Shown here one piece after another: positions 1 to 6,358 of a DNA stretch of 12,454 nucleotides. Positions within the stretch are counted from its first letter, which is position 1. Each line of letters begins with the position of its first letter. Location: NCBI GenBank assembly GCA_050954785.1, contig JBPBQO010000082.1, positions 1 to 12,454 on the forward strand, in the 5' to 3' direction. Made by a program: the position numbers and the translations under genes. Source of the stretch: Lichenicola sp050954785. Lineage in GTDB: Bacteria; Pseudomonadota; Alphaproteobacteria; Acetobacterales; Acetobacteraceae. The notes under the pieces are model-generated. The model ran no database searches and was not told the origin of the DNA. It saw only the letters and a program-made list of their open reading frames with translations.

Positions 1-506
1 CAGGTTGCGCGCCACCGTTCGCCGGTCTGTTCGCCATAGACATTGAAGTAGCGACAGGAGTCCGCCGGCATGTCCGGGTTGGCCTTGACGTGCCGGCCGA
101 TCAGGCGACCACCGAGCGTGCTTCCCTCGACGACATACAGCGCACCCAGGGCCGCAGGCAGGCTGATCATCGGCGGCAGTTTGTCGATCAGGGCGAGCAT
201 GCCCAGTTCCGGCTCGCTGACGCCGCAGGCACGCAGATCGTGCAACAGGGACGGGAGCTTGCTGCGCCCGACGGTCGCGGAGGGATCGAGCGCCGACTCC
301 AGTGCCGGCTCGGTGACTTGATGGAAGCCGTAGAAGCGGGCCAGCAGACGCGTGTATTCCGGCCGGGTGAGCGGTCGCTCGATCAGGTCGAGCGAGCGGT
401 CGAGGGCGTCGTGCGCCGGACGGGTCTCGGCGCGGAGCCTATCGCGAAGACTGGCGCGAAGGTCGGCGCGAAGGGTGCCGCGGAGGTCGGCAGGCGGGCT
501 GCTCAT
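1..506 (-). CDS. Biliverdin-producing heme oxygenase (3' part outside window)
   Basis: The first 168 residues are visible; the C-terminus lies beyond the left edge. The protein looks like a bacterial heme oxygenase, the cytosolic enzyme that opens heme to biliverdin, CO and iron, for iron recovery or to supply bacteriophytochrome chromophore (BphO type). Visible support: the RAETRPAHDALD segment with His32 in the place of the proximal heme ligand, FYGFH at 58-62, and the glycine-rich distal-helix segment YVVEGSTLGGRLIG at 124-137. The start ATG has a GGAG about 10 nt upstream. It overlaps the stop of ruvX in an ATGA, so the two are probably co-transcribed and translationally coupled, although they have no obvious functional link. 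Unusual: residues 8-27 are five copies of a four-residue LRxx unit in front of the conserved core. No phytochrome or iron-uptake gene is in view to decide the role. Confidence 0.8.
   Translation of the reverse strand, partial: MSSPPADLRGTLRADLRASLRDRLRAETRPAHDALDRSLDLIERPLTRPEYTRLLARFYGFHQVTEPALESALDPSATVGRSKLPSLLHDLRACGVSEPELGMLALIDKLPPMISLPAALGALYVVEGSTLGGRLIGRHVKANPDMPADSCRYFNVYGEQTGERWRAT
426..485 (-). repeat. Five 12-bp tandem repeats inside the heme oxygenase N-terminus
   Basis: Read on the minus strand, five consecutive 12-nt units of the form CTYCGCGnnnnn encode LRGT, LRAD, LRAS, LRDR and LRAE. Units two and three differ only in the last codon. The unit length is a multiple of three, so copy-number change would keep the frame and only lengthen or shorten an amphipathic, arginine-rich helix before the catalytic domain. 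Confidence 0.75.
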
Positions 507-976
507 CGTGGTGTGCTCCGGCTGGCATCGAGTGCCGCCTGCAAAATGTAGGAGGCGGCGAGCTTGTCCACCACTTCGGCACGCCGGCGTCGGGTCATGT
601 CCATGTCGGAAATGAGCATACGATTGACCGCACTCGAGGAGAGCCGCTCGTCCCAGAGTGCCGCTGGCAGGCCGGTCGCCTCGGACAGGCTGCGCAGCCA
701 GTCGCGCGCCGCCTGTGCGGCCGGGCCGAAGCTGCCATCGAGCGAAAGCGGCAGGCCGGCAACCAAGCCGCCCACCTGTTCCTTGGCAACGATCGCCAGG
801 ATGTCGGCGGCGGCGGCGGCGAGCTTGCCGCGCTTCAGGGTGGCGTAGGGCGAGGCCAGCATCAGCGAGACGTCGGACAGGGCAAGTCCGATGGTGCGGG
901 TGCCGAGGTCGAGCCCGAGCAGGCGGGCGTTGGAGGGAAGGGAGGCGCGCAGCTGCAGCATGTTGAACAGGGCCAT
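503..976 (-). CDS. ruvX: RuvX/YqgF family putative pre-16S rRNA nuclease
   Basis: The 157-residue protein has the usual YqgF length (about 140-160) and its RNase H-like motifs: GLDLGTRTIGLALSD at 21-35 with Asp23, GLPLSLDGSFGP at 74-85, WDERLSS at 108-114 with Glu110, and the final DKLAASYILQAALD with Asp137. These supply the acidic metal-binding residues of the fold. YqgF proteins were first proposed as Holliday-junction resolvases and are now mostly linked to 5' processing of 16S rRNA. The start is uncertain: neither the ATG at 976 nor the in-frame ATG at 961 has a clear Shine-Dalgarno sequence, and the conserved core only begins near residue 18. It is divergent from gatC across a 138-bp gap and overlaps the heme oxygenase start by 4 nt. 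Confidence 0.93.
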   Translation of the reverse strand: MALFNMLQLRASLPSNARLLGLDLGTRTIGLALSDVSLMLASPYATLKRGKLAAAAADILAIVAKEQVGGLVAGLPLSLDGSFGPAAQAARDWLRSLSEATGLPAALWDERLSSSAVNRMLISDMDMTRRRRAEVVDKLAASYILQAALDASRSTPR

Positions 977-1114
977 CGAGAGGGGTTATGGTCCCGCCGC
1001 ACCCGGGCTGCCAGGGTCTTGGCCGATCATGCCGTATTTGGTTGGCGATCCGAGCGACGGATCCTGGCCAGGACACTGTTCGCGGGTGCCTCCGCAACTA
1101 CCAGAGGCTTCTCA

Positions 1115-1402
1115 ATGTCGCTTGATCCCGCGACCGTCCGACGTATCGCAAAACTGGCCAGGATCGGCTTCGACGACGCCGAGCTTGCCCGGCTGCAGGT
1201 CGAGCTCAGCGGAATCATGGGCTGGGTCGAGCAACTGTCCGAGCTCGATGTCGAGGGCGTCGAACCGATTTCCGGCGTCGGGCAGGCGGCGCTGCGGATG
1301 CGGGAGGATATCGTGACAGAGACCGACAGCATGGAGACCGTGCTGTCGAACGCGCCGGACCGAGCCGGGCCGTTCTATTCGGTGCCAAAGGTGATCGAGT
1401 GA
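1115..1402 (+). CDS. gatC: Asp-tRNA(Asn)/Glu-tRNA(Gln) amidotransferase subunit C
   Basis: The 95-residue protein matches GatC in length and pattern: an N-terminal SLDPATVRRIAKLARIGF, the helix around VEQLSELDVEGVEP, and a C-terminal RADR-like segment ending in FYSVPKVIE. GatC is the small subunit that wraps around GatA and holds it to GatB in the heterotrimer that amidates mischarged tRNAs. The ATG at 1115 was chosen because AGAGG sits 7 nt upstream and the family signature starts right there; the frame stays open back to 1019 but that stretch is not GatC-like. Its stop overlaps the gatA start by one base (TGATG), so it is first in a coupled gatCAB operon. I see no clear sigma70 hexamers in the 138-bp divergent region with ruvX. 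Confidence 0.94.
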   Translation: MSLDPATVRRIAKLARIGFDDAELARLQVELSGIMGWVEQLSELDVEGVEPISGVGQAALRMREDIVTETDSMETVLSNAPDRAGPFYSVPKVIE

Positions 1403-2883
1403 TGCTGACTGATCTGACGCTGGCCGCTGCACTGGCAGGGCTGGAACGCCGCGACTTCTCGTCGGTGGAAATCACCCAGGCGCATCTCGATGCGATCGAG
1501 GCGCTCAACCCGCGTCTGAACGCCTTCATTACGGTAACGGGCGAGCAGGCGCTGGACTCCGCGCGGGCGGCGGACGCCGCGCGCGGACGTGGTGATGCCG
1601 GAGCGTTGGCTGGCGCGCCGATCGCGATCAAGGACCTGTTCTGCACCGAGGGCGTGCGGACGACGGCGGCGAGCAAGATTCTTGGCGATTTCGTGCCTCC
1701 CTACGAAAGCACGGTGACGTCGCAGCTCAAGCGCGATGGCGCAGTATTCCTCGGCAAGACCAATCTCGACGAATTCGCGATGGGCTCGTCGAACATGACC
1801 TCGGCGTTCGGCTCGGTGGAAAACCCATGGAAGCGCCATGGCGACGATACGGCGCTGGTGCCCGGTGGATCGTCGGGCGGATCGGCCTCTGCGGTTGCGG
1901 CCAGGCTGGCACTCGCCGCGACCGGCACCGACACCGGTGGGTCGATCAGGCAGCCGGCGGCGTTCTGCGGCATTGCCGGGATCAAGCCGACCTACGGGCG
2001 CTGCAGCCGCTGGGGCGTGGTGGCGTTTGCCAGTTCGCTCGACCAGGCTGGCCCGATGGCGCGCACGGTCGAGGATTGCGCGATCCTGTTGCGCTCGATG
2101 GCGGGCTTCGACCCGAAGGACAGCACCAGCGTCGATCGGCCGGTGCCGGACTATGCCAAGGCGTGCGGACGTAGCCTGAAGGGAATGCGAATCGGTATTC
2201 CCGCCGAGTATCACGCGGCAGGAATGCCGGCCGAGATCGAGGCGATGTGGCAGCAGGGGATCGATTGGCTGCGGGATGCGGGTTGCGAGATCGTCGACGT
2301 GTCGCTGCCGCATACGAAATACGGGCTGGCCACGTATTACATCGTGGCGCCGGCGGAATGTTCGTCCAACCTGGCGCGCTATGACGGGGTGCGGTTCGGC
2401 GAGCGGGTCGAAGGCGGCAATCTCGGCGAGCTGTACGAGCTTTCACGGGCGGCCGGGTTCGGCACGGAGGTGAAGCGGCGGATCATGATCGGGACGTATG
2501 TGTTGTCGTCCGGATATTACGACGCATACTACCTGCGGGCGCAGAAGGTGCGGAGCCTGATCCTGCGAGACTTCACCGAGGCGTTCGGCAGGGTCGATGC
2601 CCTGCTGACGCCGACGGCCCCGTCGGCTGCTTTCGCACAGGGCGAGAAGATGGACGATCCAGTCACGATGTACCTGAATGACATCTTTACCGTGCCGGCG
2701 AGCATGGCGGGAATTCCAGGGATTTCGGTGCCGGCGGGGCTCGACAGCAATGGGCTGCCGCTCGGGCTGCAGTTGCTTGGCCGCCCATTCGACGAGGAAG
2801 GATTGTTCGCGCTCGGCTCGGCGCTGGAGAAGGCGGCGGGCTTCACGACGTTGCCGGCGATCCGCGCGGGGATGGCGTCATGA
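1402..2883 (+). CDS. gatA: Asp-tRNA(Asn)/Glu-tRNA(Gln) amidotransferase subunit A
   Basis: This 493-residue amidase-signature enzyme hydrolyses glutamine and passes the ammonia to GatB, which uses it to convert Glu-tRNA(Gln) or Asp-tRNA(Asn) to the amide. The Ser-cisSer-Lys triad is visible: Lys77 in APIAIKDLF, Ser157 in the PGGSSGGSASA loop and nucleophile Ser181 in GTDTGGSIRQP, with the usual 24-residue spacing of the two serines. Length is typical. The start is either ATG at 1402 (overlapping the gatC TGA) or the GTG directly before it at 1399; the difference is one residue. The end overlaps gatB in an ATGA, giving tight stoichiometric coupling of all three subunits. Confidence 0.97.
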   Translation: MLTDLTLAAALAGLERRDFSSVEITQAHLDAIEALNPRLNAFITVTGEQALDSARAADAARGRGDAGALAGAPIAIKDLFCTEGVRTTAASKILGDFVPPYESTVTSQLKRDGAVFLGKTNLDEFAMGSSNMTSAFGSVENPWKRHGDDTALVPGGSSGGSASAVAARLALAATGTDTGGSIRQPAAFCGIAGIKPTYGRCSRWGVVAFASSLDQAGPMARTVEDCAILLRSMAGFDPKDSTSVDRPVPDYAKACGRSLKGMRIGIPAEYHAAGMPAEIEAMWQQGIDWLRDAGCEIVDVSLPHTKYGLATYYIVAPAECSSNLARYDGVRFGERVEGGNLGELYELSRAAGFGTEVKRRIMIGTYVLSSGYYDAYYLRAQKVRSLILRDFTEAFGRVDALLTPTAPSAAFAQGEKMDDPVTMYLNDIFTVPASMAGIPGISVPAGLDSNGLPLGLQLLGRPFDEEGLFALGSALEKAAGFTTLPAIRAGMAS

Positions 2884-4334
2884 GCTACATCATCGAAGGC
2901 AAGACGGGTCCGTGGGAGTTGGTGATCGGGCTCGAGGTGCATGCCCAGGTGGTCAGCGAGGCGAAGCTGTTTTCCGGTGCATCCGCGACCTATGGCGGCG
3001 CACCGAACAGCAAGGTCAGCCTGGTCGACGCGGCGTTTCCCGGCATGCTGCCGGTGATCAACCGGGTGTGCGTGGCGCAGGCGGTGCGGACCGGGCTCGG
3101 GCTCGAGGCGCACGTCAACCTGGTCAGCAGCTTCGACCGGAAGAACTATTTCTATGCTGACCTGCCGGCCGGCTACCAGATCAGCCAATTCACGCGGCCG
3201 ATCGTCGGTGCCGGCAAGATCGAGATCGAGCTCGGCGACGGGTCGCGGCGGGAAATCGGCGTCACGCGGCTGCATCTGGAGCAGGATGCGGGCAAGTCGC
3301 TGCACGACCAGAGCCCGACGCGCTCGTATATCGACCTGAACCGGGCCGGCGTTGCACTGATGGAGATCGTCAGCGAGCCGGACATGCGTAGTCCGGAGGA
3401 AGCGGGCGCCTATGTCAGGAAGCTGCGGACAATCCTGCGCTATCTCGGTACCTGTGACGGCAACATGGAAGAAGGCTCCATGCGGGCGGACGTGAACGTG
3501 TCGGTGCGCAAGCATGGCGAGCCGTTCCGGACCCGGTGCGAGATCAAGAACGTCAACTCGATCCGGTTCGTGACCCAGGCAGTCGAGGTCGAGGCAAAAC
3601 GCCAGGTCGAGGTGTGGGAAAGCGGCGGAACGGTGGAGCAGGAGACGCGGCTGTTCGACCCACAGCGTGGCGAGACGCGGTCGATGCGGAGCAAGGAGGA
3701 TGCGCACGATTATCGCTACTTCCCCGATCCGGACCTGCTGCCGCTGGTGCTCGACGAGAACTGGGTCGCTTCGCTGAAGGCGGATCTGCCCGAGCTGCCC
3801 GATGCCAAGCGGGCGCGATTCGTGAGCCAGTATGGTATCCCGCCCTACGATGCGGCGGTGCTGGTGGCGGAGCAGGCGACGGCGGATTTCTACGAGACCG
3901 TGGCGACGGGACGCGACTCCCGGCTGGCATCGAACTGGGTCATCGGCGATTTCTTCGCGGCGCTGAACCGCACCGGCCGCACGATCCTGGACAGCCCGGT
4001 GACGGCAGCCAACCTCGGCGGGCTGATCGATCTGATGAGCGATGGGACCATCAACGGCCGGATCGCCAAGGACGTGTTCGAAATGATGGTCGAGACCGGG
4101 GATGCGCCGGCCGACATCGTCGAGCGGAAGGGGCTGCGCCAGGTGGTCGATACCGGCGCGATCGACGCGGCGATCGACGCAGTACTTGCGGCGCAGCCGG
4201 ACAAGCTGGCGGAGTATCGCAGCGGCAAGGACAAGCTGTTCGGGTTCTTTGTCGGCCAGGTGATGAAGGCGATGGGCGGCAAGGGCAACCCGGCGCTGGT
4301 GAACGAGGCGTTGCAGCGCCGATTGGCGACCTGA
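2880..4334 (+). CDS. gatB: Asp-tRNA(Asn)/Glu-tRNA(Gln) amidotransferase subunit B
   Basis: The 484-residue protein is a full-length GatB, the subunit that phosphorylates the misacylated amino acid on the tRNA with ATP and completes amidation with ammonia from GatA. Characteristic segments are WELVIGLEVHAQV near the N-terminus, AAFPGMLPVINRVCV, KNYFYADLPAGYQISQ, MRADVNVSVR in the kinase-like cradle domain, and the helical YqeY-like C-terminal tRNA-binding region ending FFVGQVMKAMGGKGNPALVNEAL. The start overlaps the gatA stop by 4 nt. It is the last gene of the operon. A short GC hairpin follows at 4343-4355 but lacks a U-run, so the operon's terminator is not clear. Confidence 0.97.
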   Translation: MSYIIEGKTGPWELVIGLEVHAQVVSEAKLFSGASATYGGAPNSKVSLVDAAFPGMLPVINRVCVAQAVRTGLGLEAHVNLVSSFDRKNYFYADLPAGYQISQFTRPIVGAGKIEIELGDGSRREIGVTRLHLEQDAGKSLHDQSPTRSYIDLNRAGVALMEIVSEPDMRSPEEAGAYVRKLRTILRYLGTCDGNMEEGSMRADVNVSVRKHGEPFRTRCEIKNVNSIRFVTQAVEVEAKRQVEVWESGGTVEQETRLFDPQRGETRSMRSKEDAHDYRYFPDPDLLPLVLDENWVASLKADLPELPDAKRARFVSQYGIPPYDAAVLVAEQATADFYETVATGRDSRLASNWVIGDFFAALNRTGRTILDSPVTAANLGGLIDLMSDGTINGRIAKDVFEMMVETGDAPADIVERKGLRQVVDTGAIDAAIDAVLAAQPDKLAEYRSGKDKLFGFFVGQVMKAMGGKGNPALVNEALQRRLAT

Positions 4335-4366
4335 GAGAAAAGCCCGAGAATCGGGTGCGTGCCCAT

Positions 4367-4395
4367 TTGACGACGGGGTAACCAAGGCCTAGAAC
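4367..4395 (+). promoter_or_regulatory. Sigma70-type promoter of tRNA-Ser
   Basis: TTGACG (4367-4372, five of six consensus bases) and TAGAAC (4390-4395, four of six) are separated by exactly 17 nt. Transcription would begin about 30 nt before the mature tRNA 5' end, leaving a short leader for RNase P to remove. The location and spacing fit an independent tRNA promoter. Confidence 0.65.
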
Positions 4396-4433
4396 CGCTT
4401 TGCAAACGCCGTGTGATGAGCACGCTCTTCGGC

Positions 4434-4526
4434 GGAGGGGTGGCCGAGTGGCTGAAGGCGGCGGTTTGCTAAACCGTTGTACGGGGTCAACCCGTACCGT
4501 GAGTTCGAATCTCATCCCCTCCGCCA
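4434..4526 (+). tRNA. tRNA-Ser (anticodon GCU)
   Basis: The full cloverleaf can be drawn. The acceptor stem GGAGGGG (4434-4440) pairs with CCCCTCC (4516-4522), followed by discriminator G and an encoded CCA. The anticodon arm is GCGGT-TTGCTAA-ACCGT with anticodon GCT, reading AGC and AGU. The long variable arm TACGGGG...CCCGTA marks a class II serine tRNA, and GTTCGAATC forms the T-loop. At 93 nt including CCA the length is normal. A pyrimidine-rich run with five Ts follows at 4530-4543. The gene lies between host housekeeping genes and the phage-like region, so its 3' end is a candidate integration site. Confidence 0.97.
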
Positions 4527-4655
4527 AAGTCTCCTTTTTCTTCTGATACAGTGCTTGTGTGATCCGCCGCCGGACCGCACCGATTTTCCGCGCCGGCGGT
4601 AGCCGCACCAACCTGGATATGGGCGTGCGATTCAGGTTCGGTCCGGGAGATCCAG

Positions 4656-5018
4656 ATGATCCGACGATTGTCATATATCGCATTGGTGTCGCTGATGGCT
4701 CTTGCCACCAGTCGTTCCGTCCGGGCGGACGAGACCGACGTCGGCCGCGTGCAGTTGGACAAGGTTCTCTCGGTGCTCCGGATCCAGACGGATGCAGCAA
4801 GCAAGGCCTGCCTGGCGGCGATGGCCAACGTGCACGATACCGAACAACAGGTGAGAAACCATACCAACGATACCGGGGCGCATCCGGATCTGGATATCGC
4901 CAAGGACGTGCTCGAATCGGACTATCAGAACGGCGCGCAGCTTTGCGGGGCCGATGCCGCGAGGGTGTGCCGCGATACGACCACAGGCGCGCTCGCGCAT
5001 GCATGCTCCGCTTTATAG
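4656..5018 (+). CDS. Small secreted four-cysteine protein, function unknown
   Basis: I do not recognise this 120-residue protein. It has a clear Sec signal peptide: MIRR, a hydrophobic core at about 6-18, and a likely signal-peptidase I site after VRA at residue 24. The mature part of about 96 residues is polar, with four cysteines (52, 97, 105, 117) that could form two disulfides in the periplasm, and a helical-looking middle. GGGAG lies 7 nt before the ATG. It stands alone between tRNA-Ser and the AT-rich stretch, and nothing shows whether it belongs to the host or to the phage-like element. Confidence 0.7.
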   Translation: MIRRLSYIALVSLMALATSRSVRADETDVGRVQLDKVLSVLRIQTDAASKACLAAMANVHDTEQQVRNHTNDTGAHPDLDIAKDVLESDYQNGAQLCGADAARVCRDTTTGALAHACSAL

Positions 5019-5068
5019 CGGACTAGCGGGTCTGCTGCTCCGCGATAATGGGTCGCCAAGAGCGTCTC

Positions 5069-5081
5069 TATCAAAACGTTA
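5069..5081 (+). promoter_or_regulatory. Perfect match to the IHF binding consensus
   Basis: TATCAAAACGTTA fits WATCAANNNNTTR at every position and overlaps the first CGTTAGT element. In random sequence such a match is expected less than once in a window of this size, so chance is quite possible. The AT-rich setting upstream of two regulators makes it worth noting, since IHF bends DNA at many phage and GTA control regions. Confidence 0.35.
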
Positions 5082-5277
5082 GTAAATTATGGGTGATTAA
5101 ACCGTTTCTGTTCGTTAGTGGTACGAATGACATGTACTTGGCCTATAGTACCGAGATGATTGTATCGACACCCTGTTAACTTATAGAAACACGGCCTTGA
5201 TTCTTGTCCCTAAGACCACGAAACGTAAATATTACGTTATTAAGCAGAAAATTTTGTTGTACGCATACTAACGATTG
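5077..5277 (+). repeat. Repeated CGTTAGT operator-like elements
   Basis: CGTTAGT occurs at 5077-5083 and 5113-5119 and as its complement ACTAACG at 5267-5273; a relative, CGTTATT, occurs at 5235-5241. The last copy is part of TAACGATTG (5269-5277), a 9-mer that recurs at 6245-6253 across the -35 box of the promoter before the packaging genes. This is consistent with one DNA-binding protein acting at both places, but it is a pattern seen by eye. Confidence 0.35.
5222..5238 (+). promoter_or_regulatory. Short inverted repeat, possible operator
   Basis: AACGTAA-ATA-TTACGTT is a perfect 7-bp inverted repeat around 3 nt, the size and symmetry of a dimeric regulator site. It is too short and AT-rich to act as an RNA terminator. 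The half TTACGTT recurs at 6234-6240, just upstream of the packaging promoter. Confidence 0.4.
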
Positions 5278-5318
5278 GTCAGCATCCGGCGTCGCCCACA
5301 GCTAATGCGGACCCAGAT

Positions 5319-5594
5319 ATGCCCCGTGCACTCCCTTGGACGCCTGATCAAGACGCCTGCCTGACGGCATTCCTCGACAAGCGAGGTGCCACATTGCGCA
5401 AGGCCGCGGTCGAACTCGGTGTCAGCCGAAGTTTCGCGCAGCGGCGCGCAAAGATGCTCAACCAGAGAAATACGAGGTCGCTTTGCTCCCGCGATCGCGA
5501 GGATGCCGGCGCAGCACCTCTGCGCGCCGGACATCCGATCACGTGGAGCGCCATAAACGGAATGCCTCCGACAATGCCGGGGTATGCGATGTAA
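5319..5594 (+). CDS. Small helix-turn-helix DNA-binding protein, putative regulator
   Basis: This 91-residue basic protein begins PWTPDQDACLTAFLDKRG, a SANT/GcrA-like first helix, followed by LRKAAVELGVSRSFAQRRAKML (26-47), a good helix-turn-helix. The tail carries AGHPITWSAINGMPP at 70-84, a proline/tryptophan-containing segment that looks conserved rather than random. It is the first gene after the AT-rich control region and lies 69 nt before the next regulator-like gene in the same direction, so they probably form one operon. By position and fold it could be the DNA-binding partner (GafY-like) of the following protein; this is inference. The Shine-Dalgarno is weak, and the ATG at 5319 is used because the helix-turn-helix module starts immediately after it. 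Confidence 0.6.
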   Translation: MPRALPWTPDQDACLTAFLDKRGATLRKAAVELGVSRSFAQRRAKMLNQRNTRSLCSRDREDAGAAPLRAGHPITWSAINGMPPTMPGYAM

Positions 5595-5663
5595 CGGCAG
5601 GTCACGACGATGCTCAAGCGAAGGACCGAGCCGATGCATGCGACGTTCCAGCCAGGACCAACA

Positions 5664-6230
5664 ATGAAAATCGATAGACGAGCGCTGGTGGCTTCACCCG
5701 ACCTGCTGATGTCGCGAGCGAGCCGACTGGAGACGCCGCGAGCAGAACGAGCAACGCCCGAACGGCTCGGCAAGGGGCAGGATGTTCGAATAGAGGACAA
5801 CGTCCAGCGTCTTGTCGGCGGCGTTGCCGGTTTGGTGGGTGCCGGCGATGTCGACCAGGCAACGACGTCCGCCGCCGAGCGCTGGTATCGCGACTATGTC
5901 ATGGGCGTGATCGGTGCACGCGATCCGGAAGCACGAGGCTCGGGCAGGGCGCCCGACATCCATGCATCCATGCTCGCACGAGCGGCTGCGATCGCACGCT
6001 GTCGCACGGTTCGCGAAGGACTGGGATTATGTTCGGAAGTTCGATTGAAACTGCTTTTGGTCGATGAACTTTCGTTTTCGGTGATTGCCGAGAAACTGCT
6101 CCCTGGCGACACCAACGGGCGGAAGAAGATCGCGGCGCAGATGTCGTTCCTGCTGGAGCAGCTTGCGGAACAATACGCTGCGATCGATCGGCGACGTACC
6201 GATCGCACACCGCATTACACAGGAAATTAA
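5664..6230 (+). CDS. DUF6456-like putative late-gene regulator or antiterminator
   Basis: The 188-residue protein starts MKIDRRALVASPDLL, has a low-complexity linker to about 65, then a helical domain: AAERWYRDYVMGVIGARDPEA (70-90), a variable Gly/Arg stretch, ARAAAIARCRTVREGLG (105-121), EVRLKLLLVDELSFSVIAEKLL (125-146) and KIAAQMSFLLEQLAEQY (155-171). This order of helices resembles the DUF6456 domain of alphaproteobacterial GTA regulators (GafZ and the C-terminal part of GafA) and late regulators of related prophages; I recognise the pattern but cannot confirm it by search. The start at 5664 is preferred because AGGA lies 6 nt upstream; in-frame ATGs at 5610 and 5634 are alternatives. It lies directly upstream of the promoter/terminator pair that precedes the packaging genes, as the lambda Q gene does. 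Confidence 0.6.
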   Translation: MKIDRRALVASPDLLMSRASRLETPRAERATPERLGKGQDVRIEDNVQRLVGGVAGLVGAGDVDQATTSAAERWYRDYVMGVIGARDPEARGSGRAPDIHASMLARAAAIARCRTVREGLGLCSEVRLKLLLVDELSFSVIAEKLLPGDTNGRKKIAAQMSFLLEQLAEQYAAIDRRRTDRTPHYTGN

Positions 6231-6250
6231 TAGTTACGTTTAAATAACGA

Positions 6251-6279
6251 TTGACGGTGGACCCGGGTCAGGTTATAAA
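6251..6279 (+). promoter_or_regulatory. Strong sigma70-type promoter before packaging genes
   Basis: TTGACG (6251-6256) and TATAAA (6274-6279) each match consensus at five of six positions, with the ideal 17-nt spacer. Start of transcription is expected near 6286. This is the best promoter in the window. The -35 overlaps the 9-mer TAACGATTG shared with the AT-rich region at 5269-5277, and TTACGTT lies just upstream at 6234-6240, so a regulator bound upstream could cover or contact RNA polymerase here. Confidence 0.7.
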
Positions 6280-6300
6280 TTTCACATACTGGAATTGTTG

Positions 6301-6334
6301 TGCCCGCCGGAGAAATCCGGCGGGCATTTTTATT
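6301..6334 (+). terminator. Strong intrinsic terminator in the packaging-operon leader
   Basis: A perfect 11-bp stem, TGCCCGCCGGA with TCCGGCGGGCA (6301-6311 / 6316-6326), closes a GAAA tetraloop and is followed by TTTTTATT. This is a textbook Rho-independent terminator for + strand transcription; the opposite side has no U-tract. It lies only 22 nt after the promoter -10 box and 25-28 nt before the next gene. It would end read-through from the regulator genes and would also stop RNA starting at 6286 after about 45 nt, unless polymerase is made terminator-resistant. Confidence 0.88.
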
Positions 6335-6358
6335 GAACTCCGGCGATAGGTGATCTCT

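Larger units (their letters stand above)
5019..5318 (+). other. AT-rich intergenic control region, 300 bp
   Basis: No gene could be supported here. The stretch from about 5040 to 5280 is visibly richer in A and T than anything else in the window. It holds the motif CGTTAGT twice direct and once inverted, a short inverted repeat at 5222-5238 and a perfect IHF consensus match. It lies directly upstream of the helix-turn-helix gene. TATAGT (5153-5158) and TATAGA (5182-5187) could be -10 boxes, but neither has a convincing -35. It could be the control region of the regulator pair, a junction of the inserted element, or both. Confidence 0.55.

Noticed and set aside
4343..4355. Hairpin CCCGA-GAA-TCGGG after gatB as operon terminator
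   Set aside because: The stem is only 5-6 bp and no T-run follows, so termination there is not supported.
2529..4385. Minus-strand open frame of 618 codons opposite gatA/gatB
   Set aside because: It is the antisense shadow of gatA and gatB. Such long open frames are common opposite GC-rich genes, and the translation is low-complexity (Arg, His, Leu, Ala) with no motif.
4559..5026. Overlapping + frame of 155 codons across the small secreted protein gene
   Set aside because: The 4656 frame has a clear signal peptide and Shine-Dalgarno sequence; the alternative frame has neither.
5120..5162. GGTAC...GTACC inverted pair and TATAGT box in the AT-rich region as a promoter/operator
   Set aside because: The arms are only 5 bp and widely separated, and no -35 lies at a suitable distance from TATAGT.
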